64,000 nt of DNA from UBA6165 sp044233745 (GTDB taxonomy: Bacteria > Bacteroidota > Bacteroidia > Flavobacteriales_D > Crocinitomicaceae). The notes beneath the pieces were generated by a model. It had not been told where the DNA came from. It saw only the letters and a list, made by a program, of their open reading frames with translations, and did no database searches. Every line of letters starts with the position of its first letter. Position 1 is the stretch's first letter. This document shows positions 17,879-26,772 of this stretch, in pieces. A program made the translations under genes and the position numbers. Location: positions 1 through 64,000 of the forward strand of contig JBIIJN010000002.1 in assembly GCA_044233745.1 (NCBI GenBank), written 5' to 3'.

Positions 17879-17916
17879 AAAACGACGATTCGAAAATTCA
17901 TCCAAACCGTCGTTTT
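17879..17916. terminator. Bidirectional terminator between convergent genes
   Basis: AAAACGACG and CGTCGTTTT form a 9-bp stem with a 20-base loop. The A/T-rich ends serve both strands between the TauE gene (ends 17878) and the minus-strand gene ending at 17944. Confidence 0.6.
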
Positions 17917-17943
17917 CCTAGAGAAACGAAGAACAAATCTCCG

Positions 17944-18150
17944 TCAGTGTGCCTTTTTTGAATCAATTTCTTGAAAAACTTCTTTCAAGACCTCTGGATG
18001 TTTTCTTCCAAATTCTTGAATGCACCACATCCTGAATTGATACAATTCAAGCGGCGTGCCCACCCATTTCAACGCTTTAAATAATTCCTTCTTAAACAGT
18101 TGACGATCGAAACTTACCTTGGTAAGAATCTCTTTATACATTTTAAGCAT
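17944..18150 (-). CDS. Short helical protein of unknown function
   Basis: The 68-residue product is predicted mainly alpha-helical, with many Lys, Glu and aromatic residues (LFKALKWVGTPLELYQFRMW, EVLKEVFQEID). A second ATG at 18141 is possible. It lies between a terminator and an AT-rich gap. It is probably a real small gene given its codon use and strand context, but has no recognisable domain. Confidence 0.5.
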   Translation of the reverse strand: MLKMYKEILTKVSFDRQLFKKELFKALKWVGTPLELYQFRMWCIQEFGRKHPEVLKEVFQEIDSKKAH

Positions 18151-18251
18151 GGCGGAAAAATTTAGGGGTTACTTCTATATAACACATCAAACGCGGAATT
18201 ATTGTTTCGGGTTTCCTTAAAAGTTGTTAACAATACCGAAAATCGAGCGCC

Positions 18252-18848
18252 TCACTCGGAATCGCCGAAAAAGCGGTAGGCCAAGTATCTGATTAACAAA
18301 AATGGCGAAACAATCAAAAGTGTTTTTAGCGCTTGTTCATGATCGAAGAAACCGTTGAATTTGGCGGTTAATATTCCGATAACCATTGCACCTAAGATTA
18401 TGGATATGTGCAAGACAATCAGGTTCGCCGAAAAAAGTGCAGTTGTGTCGAGCTTCTTTTTGCCTTTTCTGTAGAGATATATGTTTTCGGCAATTGTGAA
18501 TAATAGGTAGCTGTTGAAGTACCAATTTTTGAAAAACAAAACTTGTAAATTTTGAAAGACATAATCCTGATTGCCATAATTTGCGATTAATCCGAAGAAA
18601 ATGTTGATGAAGAAAAAGTAGATAAACAGCAAGAAAAATGGCCCAAAAGCCTGAGCTGAAGCTTGCACAATCGGCTGCGTTTGCTTCTTGGCAAAAATTC
18701 TACCAACCACCTGATTGATTAGTTCATTCCACCAAAACACGTAAACGATATAATATACCGTGGCACTCCCAAAAAGAACAGCCAACACCGTGCTTATCGT
18801 CATAATCAGTAGGTCGGTATTGCTTTGTTTGATTTGGAATAGATGCAT
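18252..18848 (-). CDS. Multi-span membrane protein, DUF6498-like
   Basis: The 198-residue protein has about five hydrophobic spans. The pattern of a first span followed by VYYIVYVFWWNELINQVVG resembles DUF6498 proteins, whose second span includes a W-x-E-N/L motif. No catalytic residues are evident. Assignment to the family is tentative. Confidence 0.6.
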   Translation of the reverse strand: MHLFQIKQSNTDLLIMTISTVLAVLFGSATVYYIVYVFWWNELINQVVGRIFAKKQTQPIVQASAQAFGPFFLLFIYFFFINIFFGLIANYGNQDYVFQNLQVLFFKNWYFNSYLLFTIAENIYLYRKGKKKLDTTALFSANLIVLHISIILGAMVIGILTAKFNGFFDHEQALKTLLIVSPFLLIRYLAYRFFGDSE

Positions 18849-18954
18849 TCAATTTTTTTCATGCAAAACTAGTTCAAATCAATAATTAGACAGTTACGCA
18901 GTACATCGTATTTTTGAAATGAATAAAGCACCTAATATTTCAAGTCAAAATCAA

Positions 18955-18986
18955 TTGCATATGTAAGCTTGAGTTGCTTAACTTTG
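18955..18986 (+). promoter_or_regulatory. Promoter of the small lipoprotein at 18991
   Basis: TTG (18955-18957), 21 bases, then TAACTTTG (18979-18986). The start codon follows within 5 bases of the -7 element, so the transcript would begin at or after the ATG. It could be leaderless, or the true start could be internal. Confidence 0.45.
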
Positions 18987-18990
18987 TGAT

Positions 18991-19437
18991 ATGAAAAATT
19001 ATTTTCTTCTCTTTCCGCTTACGTTTTTGTTGGCTTGCAATAAAGCTCCCCTCGATGCACCATTTTCTCAAGTTTACGGGGAGTTTGAATGGAAAGAAAC
19101 GTCTTACCGCGCCGATCCATGGAGCAGTTTGCAGTACCTCTATGCAGCAGGTTATAGTTTTTCGGCAAAAGCGATTTTTAGTGATGACAACACTGTGAAA
19201 TTCTTCATCAACAACGAGCAAGTGGCTTCTAGTAAGTTCAAACCACTCTCAAAAACCCAAAATGGCAACGACATCGTAATGCGCCTCAGAGTCAATTTCA
19301 AAGGCGATTTGGATTTTGAACGCGACATAACAGTTTCCATGATTGGAGCAGATTCGATGTTTATCGATGCTTTTCCATTCAACAGCTATCAGCCTATCAA
19401 TGCCAATTCTTGGAGCAATATGTTTTTGAGGCAGTAG
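18991..19437 (+). CDS. Small lipoprotein of unknown function
   Basis: The 148-residue product has the signal MKNYFLLFPLTFLLACNK with the lipobox Cys at about residue 16. The mature region looks beta-rich, with FINNEQVASSKFKPL and MRLRVNFKGDLDFERD. No family was recognised. It precedes the large alpha-2-macroglobulin gene by 121 bases. Confidence 0.7.
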   Translation: MKNYFLLFPLTFLLACNKAPLDAPFSQVYGEFEWKETSYRADPWSSLQYLYAAGYSFSAKAIFSDDNTVKFFINNEQVASSKFKPLSKTQNGNDIVMRLRVNFKGDLDFERDITVSMIGADSMFIDAFPFNSYQPINANSWSNMFLRQ

Positions 19438-19515
19438 TTTTCTTCGTCATTATCATTCTATCCAACCCATCCAATTATGGAATTTCCCTAATTCCGCATC
19501 TTCTTAAAATACCGC

Positions 19516-19523
19516 TACCTTTG
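19516..19523 (+). promoter_or_regulatory. -7 element upstream of the A2M gene
   Basis: TACCTTTG fits TAnnTTTG and lies 36 bases before the ATG at 19559. No TTG is found at normal spacing. Confidence 0.4.
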
Positions 19524-19558
19524 GTACGTTAATTGTTTTACTACACAAAACACGATTT

Positions 19559-22500
19559 ATGAAGACTATTGATATCATTATTATCTCCTTGATGGCCTTT
19601 GTGCTTTTCTCATCGAATAAATGTTCGAAATCAAAGCCAGTATCAGAAAATATTGATCAACCCCAAGTTATGCCAACCACCGCACGCGAATACAAATCAT
19701 TTCCCAACGACCCCTATGCCGATATGTGGAAAGAAGTGCAGCTACTTTTCGACGAAGGCAAATACAAAAGCGCGCATGATTTGGTCGTGAAAATTGATGA
19801 GCGGGCAGTGAGAGATAAAAATGAGCCTGAGATTATTCGGGCTTTGATTGCTCGATTTAATTTGGCCAAGTCGTTTCAAGAAGATTCGGAATATTTATCG
19901 ATTCAAGAAATTGAAAAGCGCATTCTCACGGCGTCAGGCGCACAAAAAGCAATGCTTCACATGATAGCTGGTCGGATGTATTGGACCTATTACACCCGAA
20001 ATCAATATAAAATCAACAGCCGAACAGAAACCAATGATTTTGAAAATCCCGATTTTAGAACTTGGGATGCATCGAAATTTAAAACTGTTAGTCAGTCACA
20101 TTTCTTGAGTGTTTTGCCATTGATGGATGCTTTGAAAAATTATTCATTGGCCGATTTTCATCCAATTCTCAACAATTCGAATGAGGCAAATCACCTGATT
20201 TCAACGCTTTACGACCTTGCCAATGTTGAGGTAATGAGCTTTTTTAGGATTTCTGCTGCCCAATCAACGGAAATAGACAACAGCCAAGCTTTGATGAACC
20301 TATTTTCGTTTTATGAAGATTTTATGGCGGATGAACTCAAAGGCGTTGATGATGAATTCAAAAAGTTGATACTGCGCAGATACCAAGATTTGTTGCAAAC
20401 CTATCACAATGAAAAAGATTGGAATCGCGTTGTTTATTGGGATTTGGAGCGACTCAAATATTTAAAGGGGCAGACAGACGCACTTTCCGACAACTCCAAA
20501 TATATGGATGCTTTGAACCACATCATTGCCGCCAATTTGAAAACCGATGAAGTGGCAATGGCTTATGCTTTGCTGGCTACGGAAATCTTAAACATGCCGA
20601 AAATGCCCGATTTCACTGGAATAGCTCCACCAAAAGTTCAGGCGAAGGAATTGTGTGAAACGGCTATTTCAAAGTTTCAGGCAACTTGTTTGGGTATTGA
20701 AAAATGCAAAGGAATTATCGGTTTTATCGAAAATAAATCACTCAGTTTTCAAATAGAACGTGTGGTAAGTCCAGACACAGAAGCTTTTGTGAAATTGAAT
20801 TATCAAAATGTGCATAATGTTCATTTTAAGCTCATTGCCTTGTCTAATAACCCAGAAATAGCAAGAAGTTCTGAAGATATATTGAAAGCGCAAATGCACA
20901 TAGCGCCCATTCATGAATGGAAATTGTCTTTGAAAAATTTTGGAGATTTCGATGCTCACAGCATGACATCAACACTTCCCAAACTTGATTTCGGCAGATA
21001 TTTATTGGTGGTCTCTGAGTCAGAGAAATTGGAAGCCAAGTCGATTCTGTTTTATCAAGATTTTCAGGTCAGCAATCTCGCGCTCACCGGTGTGAATTCA
21101 GAAGAAAACACCCGTTTTATGGTGCTTGGCGCGCAAACTGGGAATCCAATGCCTAATGTGACCTTGAAATACTACGAAAGCAAATACAATTATACAACGC
21201 GTAACTACGAATACAAATTGAAGTCGAGCACCAAATCTGACAAAGCGGGTTTTACTTCAAGTGGGGTAGCTGGAAGTTATAATGGCTATGTGCTATTAAT
21301 CAACGGGCGCGACTCTTTATTTTCCAATGCTATATATTTTTCAAACTACCGACGAGAAAAGGAAAAGGTGCGCAATTCAGTACAAATTTTTACAGATCGC
21401 GCCATTTATCGTCCAGGTCAGGAAGTGTTTTTTAAGGGCATTTATTTCAGCGGTAATGACAATGATTATAAGGTTGTTCCTAACAAAAAAGGCACAATAG
21501 AATTGTATGATGTGAACAATCAAAAAGTGGGCAGTTTTGATTACGTAACCAACGAATTTGGCTCTTATTCTGGTGCATTTCGTTTGCCTCAAGGTGGCCT
21601 TAATGGACAGTTCTATTTGCAGGATAAAGGCACGTTTACCGCTCATTATTTTAATGTTGAAGAATACAAACGTCCCAAGTTTGAAGTGAAAGTTTTGCCT
21701 TTGGAAGGGGAGTATAAATTCAACGAAGAAATAACAGTGAAAGGAGAGGCTAAAGCTTTTTCTGGTCAAGTTGTGGATGGCGCAAAGGTGTCTTATCGCA
21801 TCAACGAATCTTATCAATTTCCGCGTTGGGGTTGGTATAGTCGAGGCTATTATCCAAGCGTGCCTGATAAGCAGATCGATTTTGGCGAATTGGTTACCAA
21901 TGAAAATGGCGTTTTTGAATTGAAATTCATGGCAAAACCAAATTCTATTTATGGTAAAATGCCCTATTTCACGCAGCAATACAGCATCACATTTGACGTG
22001 GTTGATATTACGGGTGAAACACAATCAGTGACTCAAAATGTGTCTGTAGCCAATCACGCGATGGAACTTAGCTTACTTTTTGCCGACGTTTTAGAAGTCA
22101 GCACCTTCAAATCTATTGGAATTAATGCGACAAATTTGAATGGTCAGCCATTAAATGCAAAAGGAACGATAGAAATTGTGGCACTTGAAGAACCGAAACA
22201 AATGCGCATAGATGCAGGTGCATTTAAAGCGGATTATTATGGTTCAGATTCAGCAAGTTGGAGCGCTCGTTTCCCAAATTGGGATTTTTATGACCTCAAC
22301 AATCCAGCGGGTTTTAAAGAAATCAACACCGTTGCCAAATTGAATTTTGATACTGAAAAATCAACGCAAGTTGAACTGGCAAGCACAAAATTAAAGCCCG
22401 GTCGTTATAAAATTAAGGCAAGTTCAAAAGACAAATTTGGCGTTGAAATCTTTGCAGAGCGCATCATTACTATCGTTGACAAAAAAGCCAATCAAGCAGC

Positions 22501-25500
22501 TACAAGTGAGCAGTTGAGCACAACATTATTATCAACAAATCATCAACCGAATGAACAGATTGAACTGCTTATTTCAAGCGGACATGCTGACCTTTCTGTA
22601 CTCCTCGAAGTGCTTGATGCCGATGGTTTGGTGAGTTCAGAACGATTTGTTTTGAATAAATCGCAGCGTCTTTTCAAATATAAAATCTTGGAAAAACAAC
22701 GCGGTGGGGTTTATATCAGATTAACCACGCAGAAATGGGGTTCGCAAATCACGGCTTCAGAATTTGTGCACGTGCCTTTCACCAACAAAGATTTGACCCT
22801 AAAATTTGAATCGTTTAGAAATAAATTGTTGCCCGGACAAGAAGAGCAATGGAAGTTGACCATTCAAGGGAAATTGGGCGATAAAGTGGCCGCTGAATTG
22901 GTTGCCGCATTGTATGATGCGTCTTTGGATCAGTTTGCGTCAAATGACTTTTATTTGCACCTCTATGGTAAATATATCCAACGCGATGTTTGGATGAATC
23001 GAACGCATAATGTTCAGAACAACAGAAATGTGAATTATTATCACACGAATGGAATTCCAAGTTTAGGTCGCACATTACCAAGTTTGAATTATGGGTATTA
23101 TTCCAGAGACTATTATTACAATTACGATTTTGAAGGTGAAGCCATTTATGGTATGGATGCAATGCCTATGACTGCGTACAGACAAGATGTTGCTTTAGAG
23201 GAAGTAAGTATTTCTACGGGAGAGGGCTCTGGTAGGGCTAGAAAAGAAAGAAACAATGTTGCTGGCAATTCTAGTACGATTGCACTGGAACAAGAGGATC
23301 AGGATGCTCTGGGAGATAACTTAGCTGTGCAACCAAGTAATGAACCGTCAGGCTTAAATTCATCACAGAATAATTCAATCCGCACCAACCTCAACGAAAC
23401 CGCCTTTTTCTTTCCGCATCTCCAAACCAACAGCAGGGGAGAAATTGTCTTGCGTTTCACCATGCCTGAAGCTTTGACGCGCTGGAAGTTTATCTCTTTG
23501 GCACACACCAAAGATATGCGGATAGGTACTTTGTCGGATTATACGATGACGCAGAAAGAACTGATGATTCAGCCCAATCCCCCGCGCTTTTTGAGAGAAG
23601 GGGATACCTTGAGTTTTGTGGCGAAAGTGTCCAATTTGTCTGAACAAGTAATGACTGGTTTTGCTGCCTTGGAATTGTTTGATGCACGCAGCATGACACC
23701 GCTCAATGTGCAGTTCAAATTGAAGGACAACAAGCAAATGTTTGTGCTTGAAAAAGGTGCAAATGCCAGTGTTTCATGGGATATTGTTGTGCCCGTTGGC
23801 GTTGAAGCTATTATTTATCGCGTTTCGGCTGATGCGGGCAATTTTGTGGATGGCGAGGAAAATATGCTGCCCATTTTGAGCAACCGCATGTTGGTGATTG
23901 AAACTTTGCCGCTGCCTTCAAAAGGTGTGGGAACGCGCAATTTCCGTTTGGAGAAGCTCTTCAATTCAGGAAGTTCTAGGTCAATTCAACATCACAGTTT
24001 GACTTTAGAATACACTTCCAATCCCGCGTGGTATGCCGTACAAGCCATTCCCTATTTGATGGAATATCCGCATGAATGTGCCGAGCAGCTGTTCTCGCGC
24101 TATTATGCGAATGCTTTGGCCACCCACATCATGCAATCCAATCCAAAAATCCAAGAGGTGTTTGCCAAATGGGAAAAGGAAACGCCAGAGAGTTTGCTGT
24201 CCAACTTGGAGAAAAATCAGGAGTTGAAATACATTTTGCTCAACGAAACGCCCTGGGTGATGCAAGCTAAAAATGAAAACGAACGCAAAAAACGCATTGC
24301 AACCTTGTTCAATTTCTCCAAAATGGAGCGCGAATTGGATGCCACGATGCGCAAATTACAACAAATGCAAAGTCCAAATGGTGGATTCCCTTGGTTCAAA
24401 GGAATGCCCGATAATCCATACATCACTAAGCATATTGTAATGGGAGCTGGACATTTGGATCGTTTGGGTATTAAATCCATCAAAGGCGATAAAGAAGTTT
24501 ATGCGATGTTCAAAAAAGCGGTGATTTACATGGATGAGCGTTTCTATGAGCATTATTTGGAGCACATTAGATACAAACGCGATTTTACCAAAGACGAAAT
24601 CATTCATTTTGGTGATGTGCAGTACCTCTATGCGCGCAGTTTCTTCAATGAAATTCCTATGAGCGACAAAATCAAGCCTGTTCGCGACTTGTATTTGAGT
24701 CAAATGATGCAGTATAAAATGAAGTTCTCGCTGCAAGGTCGCGCCATGATTGCCTTGTGTTTGCATCGCTATGGTTTTGAAAAAGAAGCCAAAGACATTG
24801 TTGCCGCCTTGAAAGATATTGCGCTCATCAGCGACGAAATGGGCATGTACTGGAAAGACAATGTGTCGGGTTATTATTGGTATCAGGCGCCTATCGAAAC
24901 ACAAGCCTTGATGATTGAAGCTTTTGATGAGGTTACACAAGATTTGGCATCGGTTGAGGAAATGAAAGTTTGGCTATTGAAAAACAAACAAACCAACGAT
25001 TGGAAGACCACCAAAGCAACCACAATGGCCGTATATGCGCTGTTTATGCGTGGCACCGATTTGTTATCGGATGACGATATCGTGGACATTTACATCGGCG
25101 ATCGCGATATCAAAAAGTTCAACGAGAATCTACAAACCGAAGCGGGCACGGGCTATTTCAAACACACCTTCAACAGCGAAGAAATCCAACCGATTTATGG
25201 CGACGTTCGCGTGGTGCGCAAGAAACCCGGCGTAAGTTGGGGAGCTCTGTATTGGCAATATTTCGAAGATTTAGACAAAATCACACCAGCCGAAACGCCT
25301 TTGAAATTAAAAAAACAACTCTTTGTGGTGCGCAATTCCCCAACGGGCGAAGTGATGATGCCCATCAGCAACAACGCGAAACTCAAGCCCGGCGATAAAA
25401 TCCGTGTGCGCATCGAACTTCGCTCCGACCGCGACATGGAATTTGTGCACATGAAAGACATGCGCGCTGCTGGCTTCGAACCCGTAAACGTTATCTCACG

Positions 25501-25717
25501 CTACAAATACCAAGGCGGAATCGGCTACTACGAAAGTACCAAAGACGCTTCCACAGATTTCTTCATCGATTTCCTGAGAAAAGGCATTTATGTTTTCGAA
25601 TACGACATGCGCGCCAACCTGAAAGGTCAATTTGCCAATGGCATCACGACCATTCAATGCATGTATGCACCGGAATTTACGAGTCACTCAGAAGGGGTTC
25701 GGGTGCGGGTGGAGTAG
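19559..25717 (+). CDS. Alpha-2-macroglobulin family protein
   Basis: The 2052-residue envelope protein has an N-terminal signal with a possible lipobox (SSNKCSKSK, Cys about 23). Residues about 60-500 are helical and repeat-like. Then come macroglobulin-type beta domains, including FTDRAIYRPGQEVFFKGIYF near 610-630. The A2M region starts near residue 1290. The thioester motif CAEQ is intact (Cys 1507, in YPHECAEQLFSRYYANA), followed by the helical thioester domain and ending near 2050. Bacterial A2Ms trap proteases in the periplasm, often with a peptidoglycan enzyme as partner. A Tyr/Asn-rich segment (about 1150-1200) and a Ser/Gly-rich stretch (about 1215-1260) look like a flexible bait or linker. 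Confidence 0.93.
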   Translation: MKTIDIIIISLMAFVLFSSNKCSKSKPVSENIDQPQVMPTTAREYKSFPNDPYADMWKEVQLLFDEGKYKSAHDLVVKIDERAVRDKNEPEIIRALIARFNLAKSFQEDSEYLSIQEIEKRILTASGAQKAMLHMIAGRMYWTYYTRNQYKINSRTETNDFENPDFRTWDASKFKTVSQSHFLSVLPLMDALKNYSLADFHPILNNSNEANHLISTLYDLANVEVMSFFRISAAQSTEIDNSQALMNLFSFYEDFMADELKGVDDEFKKLILRRYQDLLQTYHNEKDWNRVVYWDLERLKYLKGQTDALSDNSKYMDALNHIIAANLKTDEVAMAYALLATEILNMPKMPDFTGIAPPKVQAKELCETAISKFQATCLGIEKCKGIIGFIENKSLSFQIERVVSPDTEAFVKLNYQNVHNVHFKLIALSNNPEIARSSEDILKAQMHIAPIHEWKLSLKNFGDFDAHSMTSTLPKLDFGRYLLVVSESEKLEAKSILFYQDFQVSNLALTGVNSEENTRFMVLGAQTGNPMPNVTLKYYESKYNYTTRNYEYKLKSSTKSDKAGFTSSGVAGSYNGYVLLINGRDSLFSNAIYFSNYRREKEKVRNSVQIFTDRAIYRPGQEVFFKGIYFSGNDNDYKVVPNKKGTIELYDVNNQKVGSFDYVTNEFGSYSGAFRLPQGGLNGQFYLQDKGTFTAHYFNVEEYKRPKFEVKVLPLEGEYKFNEEITVKGEAKAFSGQVVDGAKVSYRINESYQFPRWGWYSRGYYPSVPDKQIDFGELVTNENGVFELKFMAKPNSIYGKMPYFTQQYSITFDVVDITGETQSVTQNVSVANHAMELSLLFADVLEVSTFKSIGINATNLNGQPLNAKGTIEIVALEEPKQMRIDAGAFKADYYGSDSASWSARFPNWDFYDLNNPAGFKEINTVAKLNFDTEKSTQVELASTKLKPGRYKIKASSKDKFGVEIFAERIITIVDKKANQAATSEQLSTTLLSTNHQPNEQIELLISSGHADLSVLLEVLDADGLVSSERFVLNKSQRLFKYKILEKQRGGVYIRLTTQKWGSQITASEFVHVPFTNKDLTLKFESFRNKLLPGQEEQWKLTIQGKLGDKVAAELVAALYDASLDQFASNDFYLHLYGKYIQRDVWMNRTHNVQNNRNVNYYHTNGIPSLGRTLPSLNYGYYSRDYYYNYDFEGEAIYGMDAMPMTAYRQDVALEEVSISTGEGSGRARKERNNVAGNSSTIALEQEDQDALGDNLAVQPSNEPSGLNSSQNNSIRTNLNETAFFFPHLQTNSRGEIVLRFTMPEALTRWKFISLAHTKDMRIGTLSDYTMTQKELMIQPNPPRFLREGDTLSFVAKVSNLSEQVMTGFAALELFDARSMTPLNVQFKLKDNKQMFVLEKGANASVSWDIVVPVGVEAIIYRVSADAGNFVDGEENMLPILSNRMLVIETLPLPSKGVGTRNFRLEKLFNSGSSRSIQHHSLTLEYTSNPAWYAVQAIPYLMEYPHECAEQLFSRYYANALATHIMQSNPKIQEVFAKWEKETPESLLSNLEKNQELKYILLNETPWVMQAKNENERKKRIATLFNFSKMERELDATMRKLQQMQSPNGGFPWFKGMPDNPYITKHIVMGAGHLDRLGIKSIKGDKEVYAMFKKAVIYMDERFYEHYLEHIRYKRDFTKDEIIHFGDVQYLYARSFFNEIPMSDKIKPVRDLYLSQMMQYKMKFSLQGRAMIALCLHRYGFEKEAKDIVAALKDIALISDEMGMYWKDNVSGYYWYQAPIETQALMIEAFDEVTQDLASVEEMKVWLLKNKQTNDWKTTKATTMAVYALFMRGTDLLSDDDIVDIYIGDRDIKKFNENLQTEAGTGYFKHTFNSEEIQPIYGDVRVVRKKPGVSWGALYWQYFEDLDKITPAETPLKLKKQLFVVRNSPTGEVMMPISNNAKLKPGDKIRVRIELRSDRDMEFVHMKDMRAAGFEPVNVISRYKYQGGIGYYESTKDASTDFFIDFLRKGIYVFEYDMRANLKGQFANGITTIQCMYAPEFTSHSEGVRVRVE

Positions 25718-25720
25718 GTT

Positions 25721-25744
25721 GGCTGCTAGCTTCTGGCTTCTGGC
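25721..25744. repeat. Dispersed TAGCTTCTGGC-type intergenic repeat
   Basis: GGCTGCTAGC followed by two TTCTGGC units directly after the A2M stop codon. The next bases (actttttcaaagtttgac) resemble those after the copy at 36745-36777. The same family recurs near 37469, 58499, 59112, 59708 and 60184. Confidence 0.7.
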
Positions 25745-25828
25745 AAGACTTTTTCAAAGTTTGACATGGAAGCCTGTGAATCGATAGAATTTAAATTTTA
25801 AAGGAATGTTTTGAAAAAGAGCTTCTCA

Positions 25829-25845
25829 CCACTTTGACAAAGTGG
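25829..25845. repeat. Palindrome with CACTTTG arms
   Basis: CCACTTTGACAAAGTGG is a perfect 8-1-8 inverted repeat in the non-coding gap after the A2M gene. It resembles the actttg/caaag words next to the dispersed repeats and may belong to the same element. Confidence 0.45.
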
Positions 25846-25915
25846 GTGGCTAAAATTTTCAGAATTTCGCACATGAATTTCCTCCTTTCAGAAATTCGAA
25901 CTTCATAAATCGGGA

Positions 25916-26056
25916 TTAAAACGCTGGTGTTCCGGTCGTTTTCATTTGTTTCACGGGTTTATTCCTTAAACGATATCCCAATACAAATTCATGATTGTGA
26001 GAATGTTGCGTGTTGTTTAATTTGCTTAACTTTCTATTTTCATATGCATAGCCCAT
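25916..26056 (-). pseudogene. C-terminal remnant of a PorP/SprF-like protein
   Basis: The minus strand encodes 46 residues from MGYAYENRKLSKLNN to HEFVLGYRLRNKPVKQMK and a stop. The G-Y-A-Y...S-K-L...H-E...L-G-Y-R pattern matches the end of PorP/SprF proteins of type IX secretion and gliding, where it forms the last strands of a beta-barrel. Upstream, the frame has a stop within about 80 bases, and the roughly 250 residues of the barrel are missing. The gene is therefore a 5'-deleted relic. No other T9SS gene lies nearby. Confidence 0.6.
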
Positions 26057-26213
26057 GGTGAGGCATTCCAAAAATTTTGTTTCAAGAACACAAACCCACG
26101 AGACAGAGCATTAGTTTTTTCATCGATAAAGATTTTATTTGAAACAAAATAGGTGCTCGTAAAGTTACAGTAGAATCAGAATTGTTACCGTCATCGCTAC
26201 GCCACATTGGAAA

Positions 26214-26246
26214 ACAAAAAAACCACTAGTAAATCTACTAATGGTT
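26214..26246 (-). terminator. Terminator of the tRNA-Lys transcript
   Basis: On the minus strand AACCATTAGT and ACTAGTGGTT pair fully (one G-U wobble that is a mismatch on the plus strand), followed by seven T. It lies 7 bases after the tRNA 3' end. Confidence 0.7.
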
Positions 26247-26253
26247 TTTCTTG

Positions 26254-26326
26254 TGATCCCGCTGGGATTCGAACCCAGGGCCCATACATTAAAAGTGTAT
26301 TGCTCTACCAGCTGAGCTACGGAATC
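26254..26326 (-). tRNA. tRNA-Lys (anticodon TTT)
   Basis: The 73-base minus-strand gene folds as a full cloverleaf. The acceptor stem is GATTCCG/CGGGATC (one G-U) with discriminator A; the D-arm stem is GCTC/GAGC. The anticodon stem is ATACA/TGTAT with loop CTTTTAA, and the T-arm is CTGGG-TTCGAAT-CCCAG. The CCA end is not encoded. The transcript appears to begin far upstream, at a promoter at 26644-26673, and to pass through three tandem repeats. Confidence 0.97.
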
Positions 26327-26600
26327 AAAAAACTATGTCAAAAACTCTTGCGTCTCGTCCCGCGTTAGATAAACAGAGCTTGGCTCATTGTGCATCTTAT
26401 GCGGGAAGCTACGGAATCAAAAAAAAATATGTCAAAAGTTTTGCGTCTCGTCCCGCCTTAGATGAACAGAGCTTTGCTCGTTGTGAATCTTAGCGGGAAG
26501 CTACGGAATCAATATGTCATTAAAAATTTTCTGCGTCTCGTCCCGAGTTAGATGTACTGAGCTTTGCTCGTTGTGCATCTTAGCGGGAAGCTACGGAATC
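26327..26600 (-). repeat. Three tandem repeats of 90-92 bp in the tRNA-Lys leader
   Basis: The units are 26327-26418, 26419-26510 and 26511-26600. Read on the minus strand each unit begins with GATTCCGTAGCT, the first 12 bases of the tRNA. A hairpin follows, closed by CCCG(C)/(G)CGGG with AGAT../..ATCT and GAGC/GCTC inner stems, then GACGAGACGCA, an AT-rich spacer and TGACATA. The repeats therefore duplicate the region just upstream of the tRNA plus its 5' edge. The stems are kept although loop and spacer bases differ. They occupy the whole stretch between the tRNA and its promoter. Confidence 0.85.
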
Positions 26601-26643
26601 AGTAAAATCAATATAAAAAAAGGCAAATCGTGTTTTGCGGGTG

Positions 26644-26673
26644 CAAAGATAGACACAATTCTTGTTTGGGCAA
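26644..26673 (-). promoter_or_regulatory. Promoter of the tRNA-Lys leader
   Basis: On the minus strand the site is TTG-N19-TATCTTTG, an exact consensus fit. The start near 26637 gives a leader of about 310 bases before the mature tRNA. No comparable promoter lies within the repeats. Confidence 0.7.
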
Positions 26674-26772
26674 GTTTTTGGAAAATAAAAATATAAAATT
26701 TCGGCAACGCATTGATTTTCAGTATGAAGAAATGTTCGCGCATGACAAAAGTGAAATGCTTATCTTCGCCAA

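Noticed and set aside
21377..22024. Open frame of 215 codons opposite the A2M gene
   Set aside because: It is antisense to a conserved coding region, and its composition is that of a reversed gene.
26327..26600. Possible CRISPR array, because of three regular repeats
   Set aside because: The period is 90-92 bp with no spacer variation, the units contain tRNA sequence, and no cas genes are nearby.
26514..26696. Short plus-strand open frame over the tRNA leader repeats
   Set aside because: It lies across the repeat unit and the minus-strand promoter, and the product has no family features.
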